A stretch of DNA of 63,898 nucleotides from DAOSEC01 sp035362935 (lineage in GTDB: Bacteria > Bacillota_I > Bacilli_A > ML615J-28 > CAG-313). The position numbers and the translations under genes were made by a program. Every line of letters begins with the position of its first letter. The first letter of the stretch is position 1. Where the stretch lies: NCBI GenBank assembly GCA_035362935.1, contig DAOSEC010000010.1:1-63898 (forward strand), written 5' to 3'. This document shows positions 8,007 to 16,352 of this stretch, piece by piece. The notes under the pieces were generated by a model. The model was not told where the DNA came from. It saw nothing but the letters and a program-made list of their open reading frames with translations, and ran no database searches.

Positions 8007-8807
8007 CTATTTTCGAAACCAATAACCAATTGACTTTCCACCACCACCACGGAATCTAATTCCACCTCTGCCCCCAAATAATAGAAATGGAAATATATTA
8101 CCTCCAAATAGGATGACAACAACGATAATCAATATCCATGCCCAAACTGGTAGTTCTTCAAACAGACCTCCATCATATGAAGGCAAAGGTCCGAAATATT
8201 CATATTGATTATCTAAATACTCTTCGATAAAACTATCATAATTATATGTTGAGTATTGGTAAATGTTTGTATAAATGAACTCTAATATAGCAAAATACAA
8301 ACTTATTAATTTTAAATCATAGTCATAACTTGGAATGGCAGGATCATAAAAGTATTGTTCAATCATGTTGGATAATTCAAATGCTGTCAAGTATTCCATC
8401 ATTTTACTACCAAACACAGGGACTTGTTCTTTATACACCAATTCTTCTCCGGATTGTTCGAAAAACAAAATAAGCAATAATCCCATATTGTTTTCACCAA
8501 TCTCCCAAGAATTGAATAGTTCAGTTACATCAAAGTCTCCAACGTTTCCAACATATGTTAAAACGACAACTTGACTTCCTGAAATTCCAATGTTAGCATA
8601 TTCTTGAGTTTTTGAGTCTTCATATAGTTCCAAACTATATTCAAGAATGGTCCACTCAGTAGCATTAAGAAGTGCATCTGCATAATCGTTGATATAAAAT
8701 GCATCTGTTGGAGGTATATGAAATTCATCTTGAGGTTGGCAAGCCGAAAGTACAAGAAACAGTATTAAACTTGCAAAAATTTTGAGAGTGTTCTTGAGTG
8801 CAGTCAT
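8007..8807 (-). CDS. TPM-domain (YgcG-like) lipoprotein
   Basis: A 266-residue protein with a lipoprotein signal peptide (hydrophobic 8-20, lipobox LSAC with Cys about 23). A TPM domain follows: FYINDYADALLNATEWTILEYSLELYE matches the family's N-terminal signature (VNDYAGVL...). One membrane helix (VWAWILIIVVVILFGG, about 226-243) is followed by a short glycine-rich tail, typical of YgcG proteins. It would be anchored outside the membrane at both ends. It is co-transcribed with lemA 6 bp upstream, and LemA/TPM pairs are widespread. The molecular role is unsettled; some TPM proteins have phosphatase activity. Confidence 0.8.
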   Translation of the reverse strand: MTALKNTLKIFASLILFLVLSACQPQDEFHIPPTDAFYINDYADALLNATEWTILEYSLELYEDSKTQEYANIGISGSQVVVLTYVGNVGDFDVTELFNSWEIGENNMGLLLILFFEQSGEELVYKEQVPVFGSKMMEYLTAFELSNMIEQYFYDPAIPSYDYDLKLISLYFAILEFIYTNIYQYSTYNYDSFIEEYLDNQYEYFGPLPSYDGGLFEELPVWAWILIIVVVILFGGNIFPFLLFGGRGGIRFRGGGGKSIGYWFRK

Positions 8808-8813
8808 ATATCA

Positions 8814-9383
8814 CTAATTAAAAGTCGGTAATGTTGCATTGTAGTTACTAATCGTATATGGAGAATATGGTGTTCTAGAACCGAGGAACATATTATTTGG
8901 GAACGTTTGAATGTGATTGTTGTAAGCAGTGACATTAGAGTTATACAGTAGAATTGCATTTGTAACAACATTCGTAGCAGCTGCGAACTCAGACATAAAA
9001 CCAGCATATAAATTAACCGTGTTGTAAGAAGAAGGGTTGTCTTCCATGTAAGATACTAGTGTGATAAATGTTCCGTCAATTGTTTCTGCTGCCTCGTTTG
9101 CAGCAGCGACATTACCTGCAGCAATTGCGTTCGCAAATGCCGTTCTAGCTGCCATAATTGTGTTTAAATAACCTTGAACAGTTGAATTTGCACCTTCAAT
9201 TGCATCAATAAAGGCACCAACTTTTTCGTATCGTGCAGATAAAGTTGCGTGAACATTTCCTTGTTGTTCAACTATAGCATTATTTTTTTGGACAGCACCA
9301 TTATAAGCACTAATCCATGTAGCTCCAATAATAAGACCAATAAAAACGAAAAAACCAAGAACCATAAATAATCCTTTTTGCAT
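8814..9383 (-). CDS. lemA: LemA family protein
   Basis: A 189-residue protein with one N-terminal membrane helix (about 6-26) and a helical extracytoplasmic or cytoplasmic domain rich in Ala and Asn. The pattern YNGAVQKNNAIVEQQGNVHATLSARYEKV corresponds to the LemA signature (YN.LV...V....W..ID..L..R). The start has a GAAAGGAAA ribosome site. It forms an operon with the TPM lipoprotein downstream, and this partnership is the best support for both calls. The function of LemA proteins is not established beyond membrane association. Confidence 0.85.
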   Translation of the reverse strand: MQKGLFMVLGFFVFIGLIIGATWISAYNGAVQKNNAIVEQQGNVHATLSARYEKVGAFIDAIEGANSTVQGYLNTIMAARTAFANAIAAGNVAAANEAAETIDGTFITLVSYMEDNPSSYNTVNLYAGFMSEFAAATNVVTNAILLYNSNVTAYNNHIQTFPNNMFLGSRTPYSPYTISNYNATLPTFN

Positions 9384-9613
9384 ATGTCATTTCCTTTCTG
9401 TTCAAATATACATGAACTTGCTTCTATTATAGTCTTCTTAAAATAGAAATGCAATTGGTTGGATAAAAAATGTGTAAAGAACTATTTCCGGGTTAAGTTT
9501 TAGTAAATTGATCTAAAATTAAACACATCAATAGGTTTCTGTAGGTTTCCTCGTTGACTTAATAATACAAATAAAGGTATAATGATATTAGATTCATTAT
9601 AAGGAGATTGATT
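9384..9613. promoter_or_regulatory. Divergent intergenic region with galT promoter
   Basis: The region separates lemA (leftward) from galT (rightward). A clear sigma-A-type promoter for galT is TTGACT (9554-9559), an 18-bp spacer, and TATAAT (9578-9583). AAGGAG at 9601 is the galT ribosome site. No operator palindrome was seen. Confidence 0.7.
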
Positions 9614-11110
9614 ATGAATATCAACTATGAGATTAACCGTTTAATTGAATATGGAATCGAAACACTATTGATTGATCAAGAAGATCGATATTATGTTGCT
9701 AATCAAATCATTGATATATTAAGAATCAGTGAGTTTACGAAGGAGACAGTAGTGGGTCCACTTGTTTTAAATGAAATTCTGGGTTTAATATTAGATTATG
9801 CTTATGAACAAGGAATCATTGAAGTTAATGACGATTCAATGAGAGATTTACTGGATGCCAAAATAATGAATTGTTTTGTTTCAAAACCTTATGAAGTTAT
9901 AAAGCAATTCTATATGGACTATAAAATAGACCCTACCCTAGCCACTGATAACTTATATCGATTTTGCAAACACATCAACTACATTCGAATGGATCGTATA
10001 TCGAAAAACAAACATTGGACATCGAAGACACCATATGGTGACATTGAAATTAGTATCAATTTATCCAAACCGGAAAAAGATCCAAAAACCATTGCTTTAG
10101 CAAAATTATCCAAAAGTACACAGTATCCGAAGTGCTTGTTGTGTGTTGAAAATGTTGGATTTGCTGGCGGATTAAACCATCCTGCAAGACAAAACCACAG
10201 AATTATTCCAATCACACTAAACAATGAAAAATTTTATTTTCAATTTTCCCCATACATTTATTATAATGAACATGCCATTGTATTAATGGAACAACATGTT
10301 GATATGAATATAACAACCGATACCTTCAAACGATTGCTAGACTTTGTAGATATGTTCCCAGGATATTTTTTGGGTTCGAATGCGGGGTTACCAATTGTAG
10401 GAGGATCAATTTTAAATCATGAACACTATCAAGGTGGTAAGTATCATTTTCCTATTGAAGATGCCAAGCCACTTCAAAGATATCAGCACTCGATTGACCG
10501 CCAAGCAAAGATTGAAATGTTGAATTGGCCAACATCAACCATTCGAATAGCGTCGACTTCTAAGAATAATGTTACCAAAATTTCAAATATAGTGTATGAA
10601 ACATGGGAGAATTATAGTGATCTAGAAGCTAATCTCGTATCCCATACAGGAAAAACACTACACAATGCCATCACTCCAATTTGTAGAAAAAAGGAAGATT
10701 GGTATGAAATGGATATTGTATTAAGAAACAATCGTACTACAGATGAGTTCCCACATGGTATTTTTCATCCACACCCAGAAACTCATCACATTAAAAAAGA
10801 AAACATTGGGCTAATTGAGGTCATGGGATTAGCAATCCTTCCAGGAAGACTTCAAACAGAGTTACAAGAAATCAAGGATGCACTGCTTTTAAGTGAAGTG
10901 AAATTATCCTCTAGTTCTGTACATAAAGAGTGGTATCAAGAGCTAAGAAAAAAATACAACCATAATACAGATATTGACCTGTTTTTACAAGATGAAGTCG
11001 CTAATAAGTTTTTACAAGCAATTACGGATGCTGGCGTTTTCAAACAAACAACACGAGGGTTAGAATATTTTGATCGTTTTATGAAGAAATGCGGATTTCA
11101 AAAAAGATAA
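9614..11110 (+). CDS. galT: UDP-glucose--hexose-1-phosphate uridylyltransferase, class II
   Basis: A 498-residue GalT of the Gram-positive class II type (usual length about 490). It transfers UMP between UDP-glucose and galactose-1-phosphate in the Leloir pathway. Recognised stretches include CLLCVENVGFAGGLNHPARQNHR, FQFSPYIYYNEHAIV, PIVGGSILNHEHYQGG (histidine triad-like active region) and DEFPHGIFHPHPETHHIKKENIGLIEVMGLAILPGRL. The start is ATG 9614, eight bases after AAGGAG; the in-frame TTG at 9608 is less likely. galK and galE are not nearby. The next gene is a GH2 glycosidase, suggesting use of galactosides. Confidence 0.93.
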   Translation: MNINYEINRLIEYGIETLLIDQEDRYYVANQIIDILRISEFTKETVVGPLVLNEILGLILDYAYEQGIIEVNDDSMRDLLDAKIMNCFVSKPYEVIKQFYMDYKIDPTLATDNLYRFCKHINYIRMDRISKNKHWTSKTPYGDIEISINLSKPEKDPKTIALAKLSKSTQYPKCLLCVENVGFAGGLNHPARQNHRIIPITLNNEKFYFQFSPYIYYNEHAIVLMEQHVDMNITTDTFKRLLDFVDMFPGYFLGSNAGLPIVGGSILNHEHYQGGKYHFPIEDAKPLQRYQHSIDRQAKIEMLNWPTSTIRIASTSKNNVTKISNIVYETWENYSDLEANLVSHTGKTLHNAITPICRKKEDWYEMDIVLRNNRTTDEFPHGIFHPHPETHHIKKENIGLIEVMGLAILPGRLQTELQEIKDALLLSEVKLSSSSVHKEWYQELRKKYNHNTDIDLFLQDEVANKFLQAITDAGVFKQTTRGLEYFDRFMKKCGFQKR

Positions 11111-11136
11111 AATAAAGAAAGAAATGAGATGATTTT

Positions 11137-13521
11137 GTGGACAAACGAATTAGGATACCATTTAACCATGAGTGGTTTTTCAAAGATAATTTTTCAAATA
11201 AAGATCTAACTGAGTTTATTGAAGGCAAGTATCAATTAGTTGAGTTACCACATACCAATCATCAAATACCCAACTCATACTTTTTGGCAAGTGATTACCA
11301 AAAGGTATGTCTATATACCAAGTCGCTTCAAATTGAGAAGTTAACAGATGATCAGACAGTGATGATTCATTTTGATGGGGTCATGAGTTTTTGTGATGTA
11401 TATGTTGATCAAACCTTGATAGGAAGCCACTATGGCGGTTACACTGCATTTTCGTTTGATATAACGGAATATGTAAGGGATCATAAAACACACAGACTGG
11501 CTGTAATGGTAGATTCAAGTGAACGTACAGATTTTCCACCATATGGTTTTGTTGTGGACTACTTAACGTATGGTGGTATTTACCGTGAAGTTACCATTGA
11601 AATTAAACCAAAAACGTGTATCCATCAACCTTTTTTAATGACAAAATCACTTAGTGAAGAAACATGGAAGTTAGATGTTTTGTTTCAGATTCAAAACCAA
11701 TTGGATGATCAATATGATGTCCAGTTCAAAGCAATTTGTTTGGATCATCAAATTGAGTATCAAACGAATGTATTTGGTTTAGATGATATGCATTTACTAA
11801 CCATTGATTCAACTCCTTATCTATGGAGTTTAGAGAAACCAAACTTGTATCAGTATCAATTACAAATATATCAAAATAATCAACTGATAGATGAAATCAC
11901 AGGATCATTCGGTTTTCGCAGCATTCGTGCAGATGAGAAAGGATTCTATCTTAATAATAAGTTGATAAAGTTAGTTGGATTGAATCGTCATCAATCCTAC
12001 CCTTATGTTGGATATGCAATGCCACAGCGAGTTCAAGAGCAGGATGCATATATTTTGAAACAAGAACTTGGAGTAAATATTGTTCGCACCGCACATTATC
12101 CACCAAGTAAACACTTTCTTAATATGTGTGATCGATTAGGTTTAATGGTTTTTGAAGAACTTCCTGGCTGGCAACACATTGGAAATGACGAATGGAAGCA
12201 ACATGCATTAAATCAACTGCACGAAATGATTATTCAAGATCGGAACCATCCTAGTATTGTCATTTGGGGAGTGAGAATCAATGAGTCAAAAGATGATTTT
12301 TCGTTTTATCAGGCAACCAATGAGTTAGCTAAGTCATTAGACCCAACACGGCCAACAGGTGGAGTTCGAAACTTTAAGAATAGTGAGTTATTAGAAGATA
12401 TTTATACATATAACGATTTTATTCACCGTGGGAAGAACGTAGCATTGATGCGAAAGAAAGATGTTGTTCGTAAGAATGTACCTTATATGGTGACTGAACA
12501 CAATGGACATATGTTTCCAACAAAAAAATATGATGACGAACCTCATCGCATAGAACAGGCTTTAAGACATTTGCGTGTATTAAATGAAATGTATGGTACA
12601 AAAGACATCTTAGGAGCAATCGGATGGTGTATGAATGATTATCATACCCACCATGACTTTGGAAGTGGTGATTTAGTATGTCACCATGGTGTTATGGATA
12701 TGTTTCGAATACCAAAATTTGCTAGTTATGCATATGTATCTCAAGGGAGTAAAACCCCAATCTTGAAGGTATTATCATCATTAACAATTGGTGAATATCC
12801 AGCAAGCAATCCAACGCCAATTTATGTCATGACAAACTGTGAATATATTGAGATATATAAGTCAGGAAATAAGATTGGAAGATACTTCCCTAATACCAAG
12901 TCTTTTCCTCATTTACCACATCCACCAATCATTGTTGATGACCTCATTGGAGATACGATTGAGCAAAATGAGAGATTTTCTAAAAAAGATGCACATCGCA
13001 TCAAGAAGATATTAAATGCATTTCGTAATTTTGGGTTTCAAATGCCACTATCTTACAAACTCATGATGGGATTCTTAATGGCAAAATACAAGTTAGATAT
13101 GGAACAAGCTACCATTCTATTTGGAACTTATCTCGGTGATTGGGGAAATCCATCAGCTACGTATGAGTTTAAAGGGTTTATCGATGAGAAAGTGGTTTGT
13201 TCAGTCACAAAAACACAAGAACATAATGCAAAACTTTGCATCACAGTAGATCATAACGAACTGCATATTGGAGATACTTTTGATGCAACTAGAGTTGTAG
13301 TGCGTTGTGTCGATCAATATGATAATGATCTCGTTTACATCAATGAACCTATCCAAGTGAGTGTATCGGGTAGTATTGAATTGATAGGACCAAATGTTGT
13401 GCCACTCATTGGCGGATCTATTGCTTTTTGGGTTAAAACAAAGAATCAAGTTGGATCTGGTATCATAGAAATTCAAAGCAACCAGTTTGGATTGCATAGC
13501 ATTCACATAGAGGTTAAGTGA
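11137..13521 (+). CDS. Glycoside hydrolase family 2 (beta-galactosidase/glucuronidase type)
   Basis: A 794-residue cytosolic glycosidase with no signal peptide. The sugar-binding jelly roll covers about 10-165 (MIHFDGVMSFCDVYVDQTLIG, YGGYTAFSFDIT), an Ig-like domain about 165-270, and the TIM barrel from about 270 (GFYLNNKLIKLVGLNRHQSYP). The acid/base Glu lies in IVIWGVRINES and the nucleophile Glu in YMVTEHNGH. A C-terminal beta domain follows from about 690. The start is GTG at 11137. It lies 26 bp after galT in the same direction, so beta-galactoside breakdown feeding the Leloir pathway is the natural reading; substrate specificity cannot be fixed. Confidence 0.88.
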   Translation: MDKRIRIPFNHEWFFKDNFSNKDLTEFIEGKYQLVELPHTNHQIPNSYFLASDYQKVCLYTKSLQIEKLTDDQTVMIHFDGVMSFCDVYVDQTLIGSHYGGYTAFSFDITEYVRDHKTHRLAVMVDSSERTDFPPYGFVVDYLTYGGIYREVTIEIKPKTCIHQPFLMTKSLSEETWKLDVLFQIQNQLDDQYDVQFKAICLDHQIEYQTNVFGLDDMHLLTIDSTPYLWSLEKPNLYQYQLQIYQNNQLIDEITGSFGFRSIRADEKGFYLNNKLIKLVGLNRHQSYPYVGYAMPQRVQEQDAYILKQELGVNIVRTAHYPPSKHFLNMCDRLGLMVFEELPGWQHIGNDEWKQHALNQLHEMIIQDRNHPSIVIWGVRINESKDDFSFYQATNELAKSLDPTRPTGGVRNFKNSELLEDIYTYNDFIHRGKNVALMRKKDVVRKNVPYMVTEHNGHMFPTKKYDDEPHRIEQALRHLRVLNEMYGTKDILGAIGWCMNDYHTHHDFGSGDLVCHHGVMDMFRIPKFASYAYVSQGSKTPILKVLSSLTIGEYPASNPTPIYVMTNCEYIEIYKSGNKIGRYFPNTKSFPHLPHPPIIVDDLIGDTIEQNERFSKKDAHRIKKILNAFRNFGFQMPLSYKLMMGFLMAKYKLDMEQATILFGTYLGDWGNPSATYEFKGFIDEKVVCSVTKTQEHNAKLCITVDHNELHIGDTFDATRVVVRCVDQYDNDLVYINEPIQVSVSGSIELIGPNVVPLIGGSIAFWVKTKNQVGSGIIEIQSNQFGLHSIHIEVK

Positions 13522-13531
13522 AAAACAAATG

Positions 13532-13566
13532 AAGCAAGTTTCATAACTTGCTTTTATTTTTTATTG
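13532..13566 (+). terminator. Intrinsic terminator after galT-GH2
   Basis: AAGCAAGTT-tcat-AACTTGCTT with a following T-rich run closes the galactose pair before the next promoter. Confidence 0.85.
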
Positions 13567-13622
13567 TTTTAATCTAGTGTTAGTGATATAATATGTTCAA
13601 ATATCGAAAAAAGAGGGATACT

Positions 13623-14822
13623 ATGGATTTATTTAAGAAGTGTTATGATTTTAAGACAGCAGAAGAAGCGATGGAAGCAGGAATTTATCCTTATTTTCAT
13701 GCCCTTGAAACGCGTCAAGATATCGAAGTAGTTATGGAAGGAAAACGAATGATTATGATCGGGTCAAATAACTATTTGGCTTTGACTGGTCATCCAGAAG
13801 TCATCGAAGCAGGTGTGAAGGCTATCCAACAGTTCGGATCAGGAGTATCTGGATCGAGATTTTTAAACGGTACATTAACACTACATATAGAATTAGAAGA
13901 AGCGTTGGCTAAGTTCTTAAATAAAGAAGCATGTATGACGTTTTCAACTGGATTTCAATCAAATTTAGGAATTATTTCAGCTATCGCTGGGAGAAATGAC
14001 ATTATCTTCTGCGATCGAGAAAATCATGCGAGTATTTATGATGGTGCAAGATTAAGTTATGCTAAAATGGAACGCTATCATCACAATGATATGGCACATC
14101 TAGAAGAGTTATTAAAAGCTGCTCCAGATACCAAAGGAAAACTTATCATTACAGATGGTGTATTTAGTATGAGTGGGGACATTTGTAAATTACCAGAAAT
14201 TGTTGCATTGGCAAAAAAATATGATGCAAGAGTGATGGTGGATGATGCTCATGGGTTTGGAGTACTAGGTGCTCATGGTAGAGGAACAGCAGAATTTTTT
14301 GGTTTAGAAAACGAAGTAGATATTATCATGGGAACCTTCTCAAAATCACTTGCGAGTTTGGGTGGTTATATGGTTGCTGATAAAAAGGTAGTTGAGTATG
14401 TGAAACATAACTCAAGACCATTTATCTTCTGCGCTGCATTAACTCCAGCAAACGTAGCTTGTGCACACCAAGCATTAAGAGTGTTACAACGTGAACCAAA
14501 TAGACCAAAAGATTTATTAGCAATTGCGAAATACGTTCGTGAAGGATTGGTAAGACGAGGATTAGAGTTAAGAGGAGATAGCATTGCTCCAATTATTCCA
14601 ATTTATACCTACACACCAATTAGAACGTTAACTGCATGTAAAATGTTATTTGAACGCGGAGTTTATGTGAATCCGGTATTACCGCCAGCAACCGTACCAG
14701 GAGAATGTTTGATCCGTACAAGTTACACAACAACGCATACAAAAGAGTTGATGGATGAGGCAATGGACATTATTGCAGATGTGTTGCTAAACTTACCAAT
14801 GTTTGATGAGGAAGTTGAATAA
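13623..14822 (+). CDS. PLP-dependent alpha-oxoamine synthase, serine palmitoyltransferase-like
   Basis: A 399-residue fold-type I PLP enzyme joining an acyl-CoA to an amino acid. The start ATG 13623 follows AGAGGGA. It shows the substrate-side motif SNNYLALTGHPEVIEAG, then GSGVSGSRFLNGTLTLHIELE, CDRENHASIYDG, PLP-binding VMVDDAHGFGVLG, and the Schiff-base Lys in MGTFSKSLASLGGY. The C-terminal VYVNPVLPPA...LIRTSYTTTHT is shared with bacterial serine palmitoyltransferases more than with BioF or Kbl, as I recall the families. No bioABD genes or threonine dehydrogenase lie nearby. SPT, AON synthase or KBL all remain possible; I favour SPT-like. Confidence 0.75.
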   Translation: MDLFKKCYDFKTAEEAMEAGIYPYFHALETRQDIEVVMEGKRMIMIGSNNYLALTGHPEVIEAGVKAIQQFGSGVSGSRFLNGTLTLHIELEEALAKFLNKEACMTFSTGFQSNLGIISAIAGRNDIIFCDRENHASIYDGARLSYAKMERYHHNDMAHLEELLKAAPDTKGKLIITDGVFSMSGDICKLPEIVALAKKYDARVMVDDAHGFGVLGAHGRGTAEFFGLENEVDIIMGTFSKSLASLGGYMVADKKVVEYVKHNSRPFIFCAALTPANVACAHQALRVLQREPNRPKDLLAIAKYVREGLVRRGLELRGDSIAPIIPIYTYTPIRTLTACKMLFERGVYVNPVLPPATVPGECLIRTSYTTTHTKELMDEAMDIIADVLLNLPMFDEEVE

Positions 14823-14847
14823 AAAGAAGGGGAACCTTCTTTTTTAT
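14823..14847 (+). terminator. Intrinsic terminator
   Basis: AGAAGG-ggaa-CCTTCTTTTTT immediately after the stop codon of the alpha-oxoamine synthase. Confidence 0.85.
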
Positions 14848-14873
14848 TTCGAAAACCGATTTGTTCGTTTTGC

Positions 14874-14902
14874 TTGTCAAAATGATGCTTTTTTGGTATA
14901 AT
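14874..14902 (+). promoter_or_regulatory. tig promoter
   Basis: TTGTCA (14874-14879), a 17-bp spacer, and TATAAT (14897-14902). Transcription would start near 14910, about 30 bases before the trigger factor start. Confidence 0.75.
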
Positions 14903-14940
14903 AACTAAAGTATGAAAACAAAATTATATGGAGGAAAGAA

Positions 14941-16227
14941 ATGAATTTTACTGTAGAAAAATTAGAAGGTAATAAAGTTAAGATAACAGTTACCGTCGAC
15001 AAGTCACAATTTGAAGTTGCATTAGATGAAGCGTTTGTTAAAGTTTCTCAAGATGTCAAAGTAGATGGGTTCCGCAAAGGAAAATTACCGAAAAGCATAT
15101 ATTTGAAAAAATTTGGTATTGAATCATTATATGAAGAAGCGATTAATATTGCATTAAGCACGACATATCCAACTGTACTTGCTGAGTCAAATCTAGCGGT
15201 TATTGCACAACCCGAAATCGATTTGGACTTTACAACTGTTGGTCAAGGGAAAGATTTGGTCTACACAGCAACAGTTGAAGTAGAACCAACTGTTACACTT
15301 GGTGAATACTTCGGAACAAAGGTAAGTCCACTATCTACTGAAGTGACAGATGCAGATATACAAGCAAGAATTGATACAATGTTAAAGACAAAAGCAGAAA
15401 ATGTTATTAAGGAAACTGCAGTAGAACATGGGGATACTGCTGTGATTGATTTCGAAGGATTCTTAGATGGTGTTGCATTCGAAGGTGGTAAAGGGGAAAA
15501 TCATCCACTTGAAATTGGATCAAACTCATTTATTCCTGGATTTGAAGAACAACTAATTGGAATGAATTTAAACGAAGAGAAAGAAATTAAAGTTACATTC
15601 CCAGAACAATATCAAGCAGAACAACTTGCCGGAAAAGAAACAACTTTCAAGGTTAAGGTAAATGAAATCAAAACAAAAGTATTACCAGAATTAACAGCTG
15701 AAATCATAGAAGAATTAAAGATTGAAAATGTAAAGACAGTGGAAGAATACAAAAACCACATTCAAACTGAATTAAAAACACAAAAAGAACAACAAGCAGA
15801 TACACATTTTGTAACAACAGTGATTAACAAAGCTTGTGAAAATGCATCTGTTGAAATTCCAGAGTCCATGATTCAACATGAGATTGATCACAAAGTAAGT
15901 GAAGTCGAACAACAAGCAAAACAATATAATATTCCACTTGAACTCTTTATGCAATACAATGGAACAACTTTGGAAGACTATAAAGTTCAATTAAGAACGT
16001 ATGCTCAAAAGAAGATACTAGAAGAACTTGTCATCAAAGCAATTGCTGAAAAAGAAGGTGTCGTTGTTTCCGAAGATGAATTTGAAGCAGAATACATTAA
16101 ATTAAGCGAACTATACAAACAAGAAGTCAAAGCGATTAAGAAAGCTATTTCAACAGACTTACTGAAAAATCATTTATTGGTTTTAAAAACAATTGATTTA
16201 TTAAAAGCAAAAGCGATTGTTGAGTAG
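14941..16227 (+). CDS. tig: Trigger factor, ribosome-associated chaperone
   Basis: A 428-residue protein of normal family length. The N-terminal ribosome-binding domain carries the signature GFRKGKLPKSIYLKKFG (about 42-58, GFRxGKxP). The central FKBP-type PPIase domain (about 150-245) includes GDTAVIDFEGFLDG and FIPGFEEQLIGMNLNEEKEI. The C-terminal helical domain (250-425) forms the chaperone cradle. It binds nascent chains at the exit tunnel. The ribosome site is TGGAGGAAAG. It lies directly before lon, a common neighbourhood of folding and degradation genes, but each has its own promoter. Confidence 0.97.
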   Translation: MNFTVEKLEGNKVKITVTVDKSQFEVALDEAFVKVSQDVKVDGFRKGKLPKSIYLKKFGIESLYEEAINIALSTTYPTVLAESNLAVIAQPEIDLDFTTVGQGKDLVYTATVEVEPTVTLGEYFGTKVSPLSTEVTDADIQARIDTMLKTKAENVIKETAVEHGDTAVIDFEGFLDGVAFEGGKGENHPLEIGSNSFIPGFEEQLIGMNLNEEKEIKVTFPEQYQAEQLAGKETTFKVKVNEIKTKVLPELTAEIIEELKIENVKTVEEYKNHIQTELKTQKEQQADTHFVTTVINKACENASVEIPESMIQHEIDHKVSEVEQQAKQYNIPLELFMQYNGTTLEDYKVQLRTYAQKKILEELVIKAIAEKEGVVVSEDEFEAEYIKLSELYKQEVKAIKKAISTDLLKNHLLVLKTIDLLKAKAIVE

Positions 16228-16242
16228 AAATATATTAAATAG

Positions 16243-16270
16243 ATTGACCTCAATAGAGGTCAATTTGTTT
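16243..16270 (+). terminator. Terminator after tig
   Basis: ATTGACCTC-aata-GAGGTCAAT followed by TTTGTTT. The stem is strong and the T-run imperfect. Confidence 0.65.
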
Positions 16271-16281
16271 CTAAGTCATTT

Positions 16282-16308
16282 TTAGCAAAACAGTTGAAAG
16301 TTTGCTAA
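16282..16308. promoter_or_regulatory. Degenerate CIRCE (HrcA) operator at lon
   Basis: TTAGCAAAA, nine bases, GTTTGCTAA. The total of 27 bp and the 9-9-9 layout equal the CIRCE element TTAGCACTC-N9-GAGTGCTAA; the outer TTAGCA/TGCTAA arms are kept and the inner CTC/GAG changed. The perfect inverted repeat extends to ten bases per arm (16280-16289, 16301-16310). The right arm fills the spacer between the lon -35 and -10, where a repressor would block polymerase. HrcA control of lon is known in mycoplasmas. Confidence 0.7.
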
Positions 16309-16322
16309 AATAAATGTAAAAT
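16294..16322 (+). promoter_or_regulatory. lon promoter
   Basis: TTGAAA (16294-16299), a 17-bp spacer, and TAAAAT (16317-16322). The spacer is overlapped by the right arm of the CIRCE-like operator. Confidence 0.7.
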
Positions 16323-16352
16323 ATCAATGAAGGAAGAAAGCAGGTGATTATG

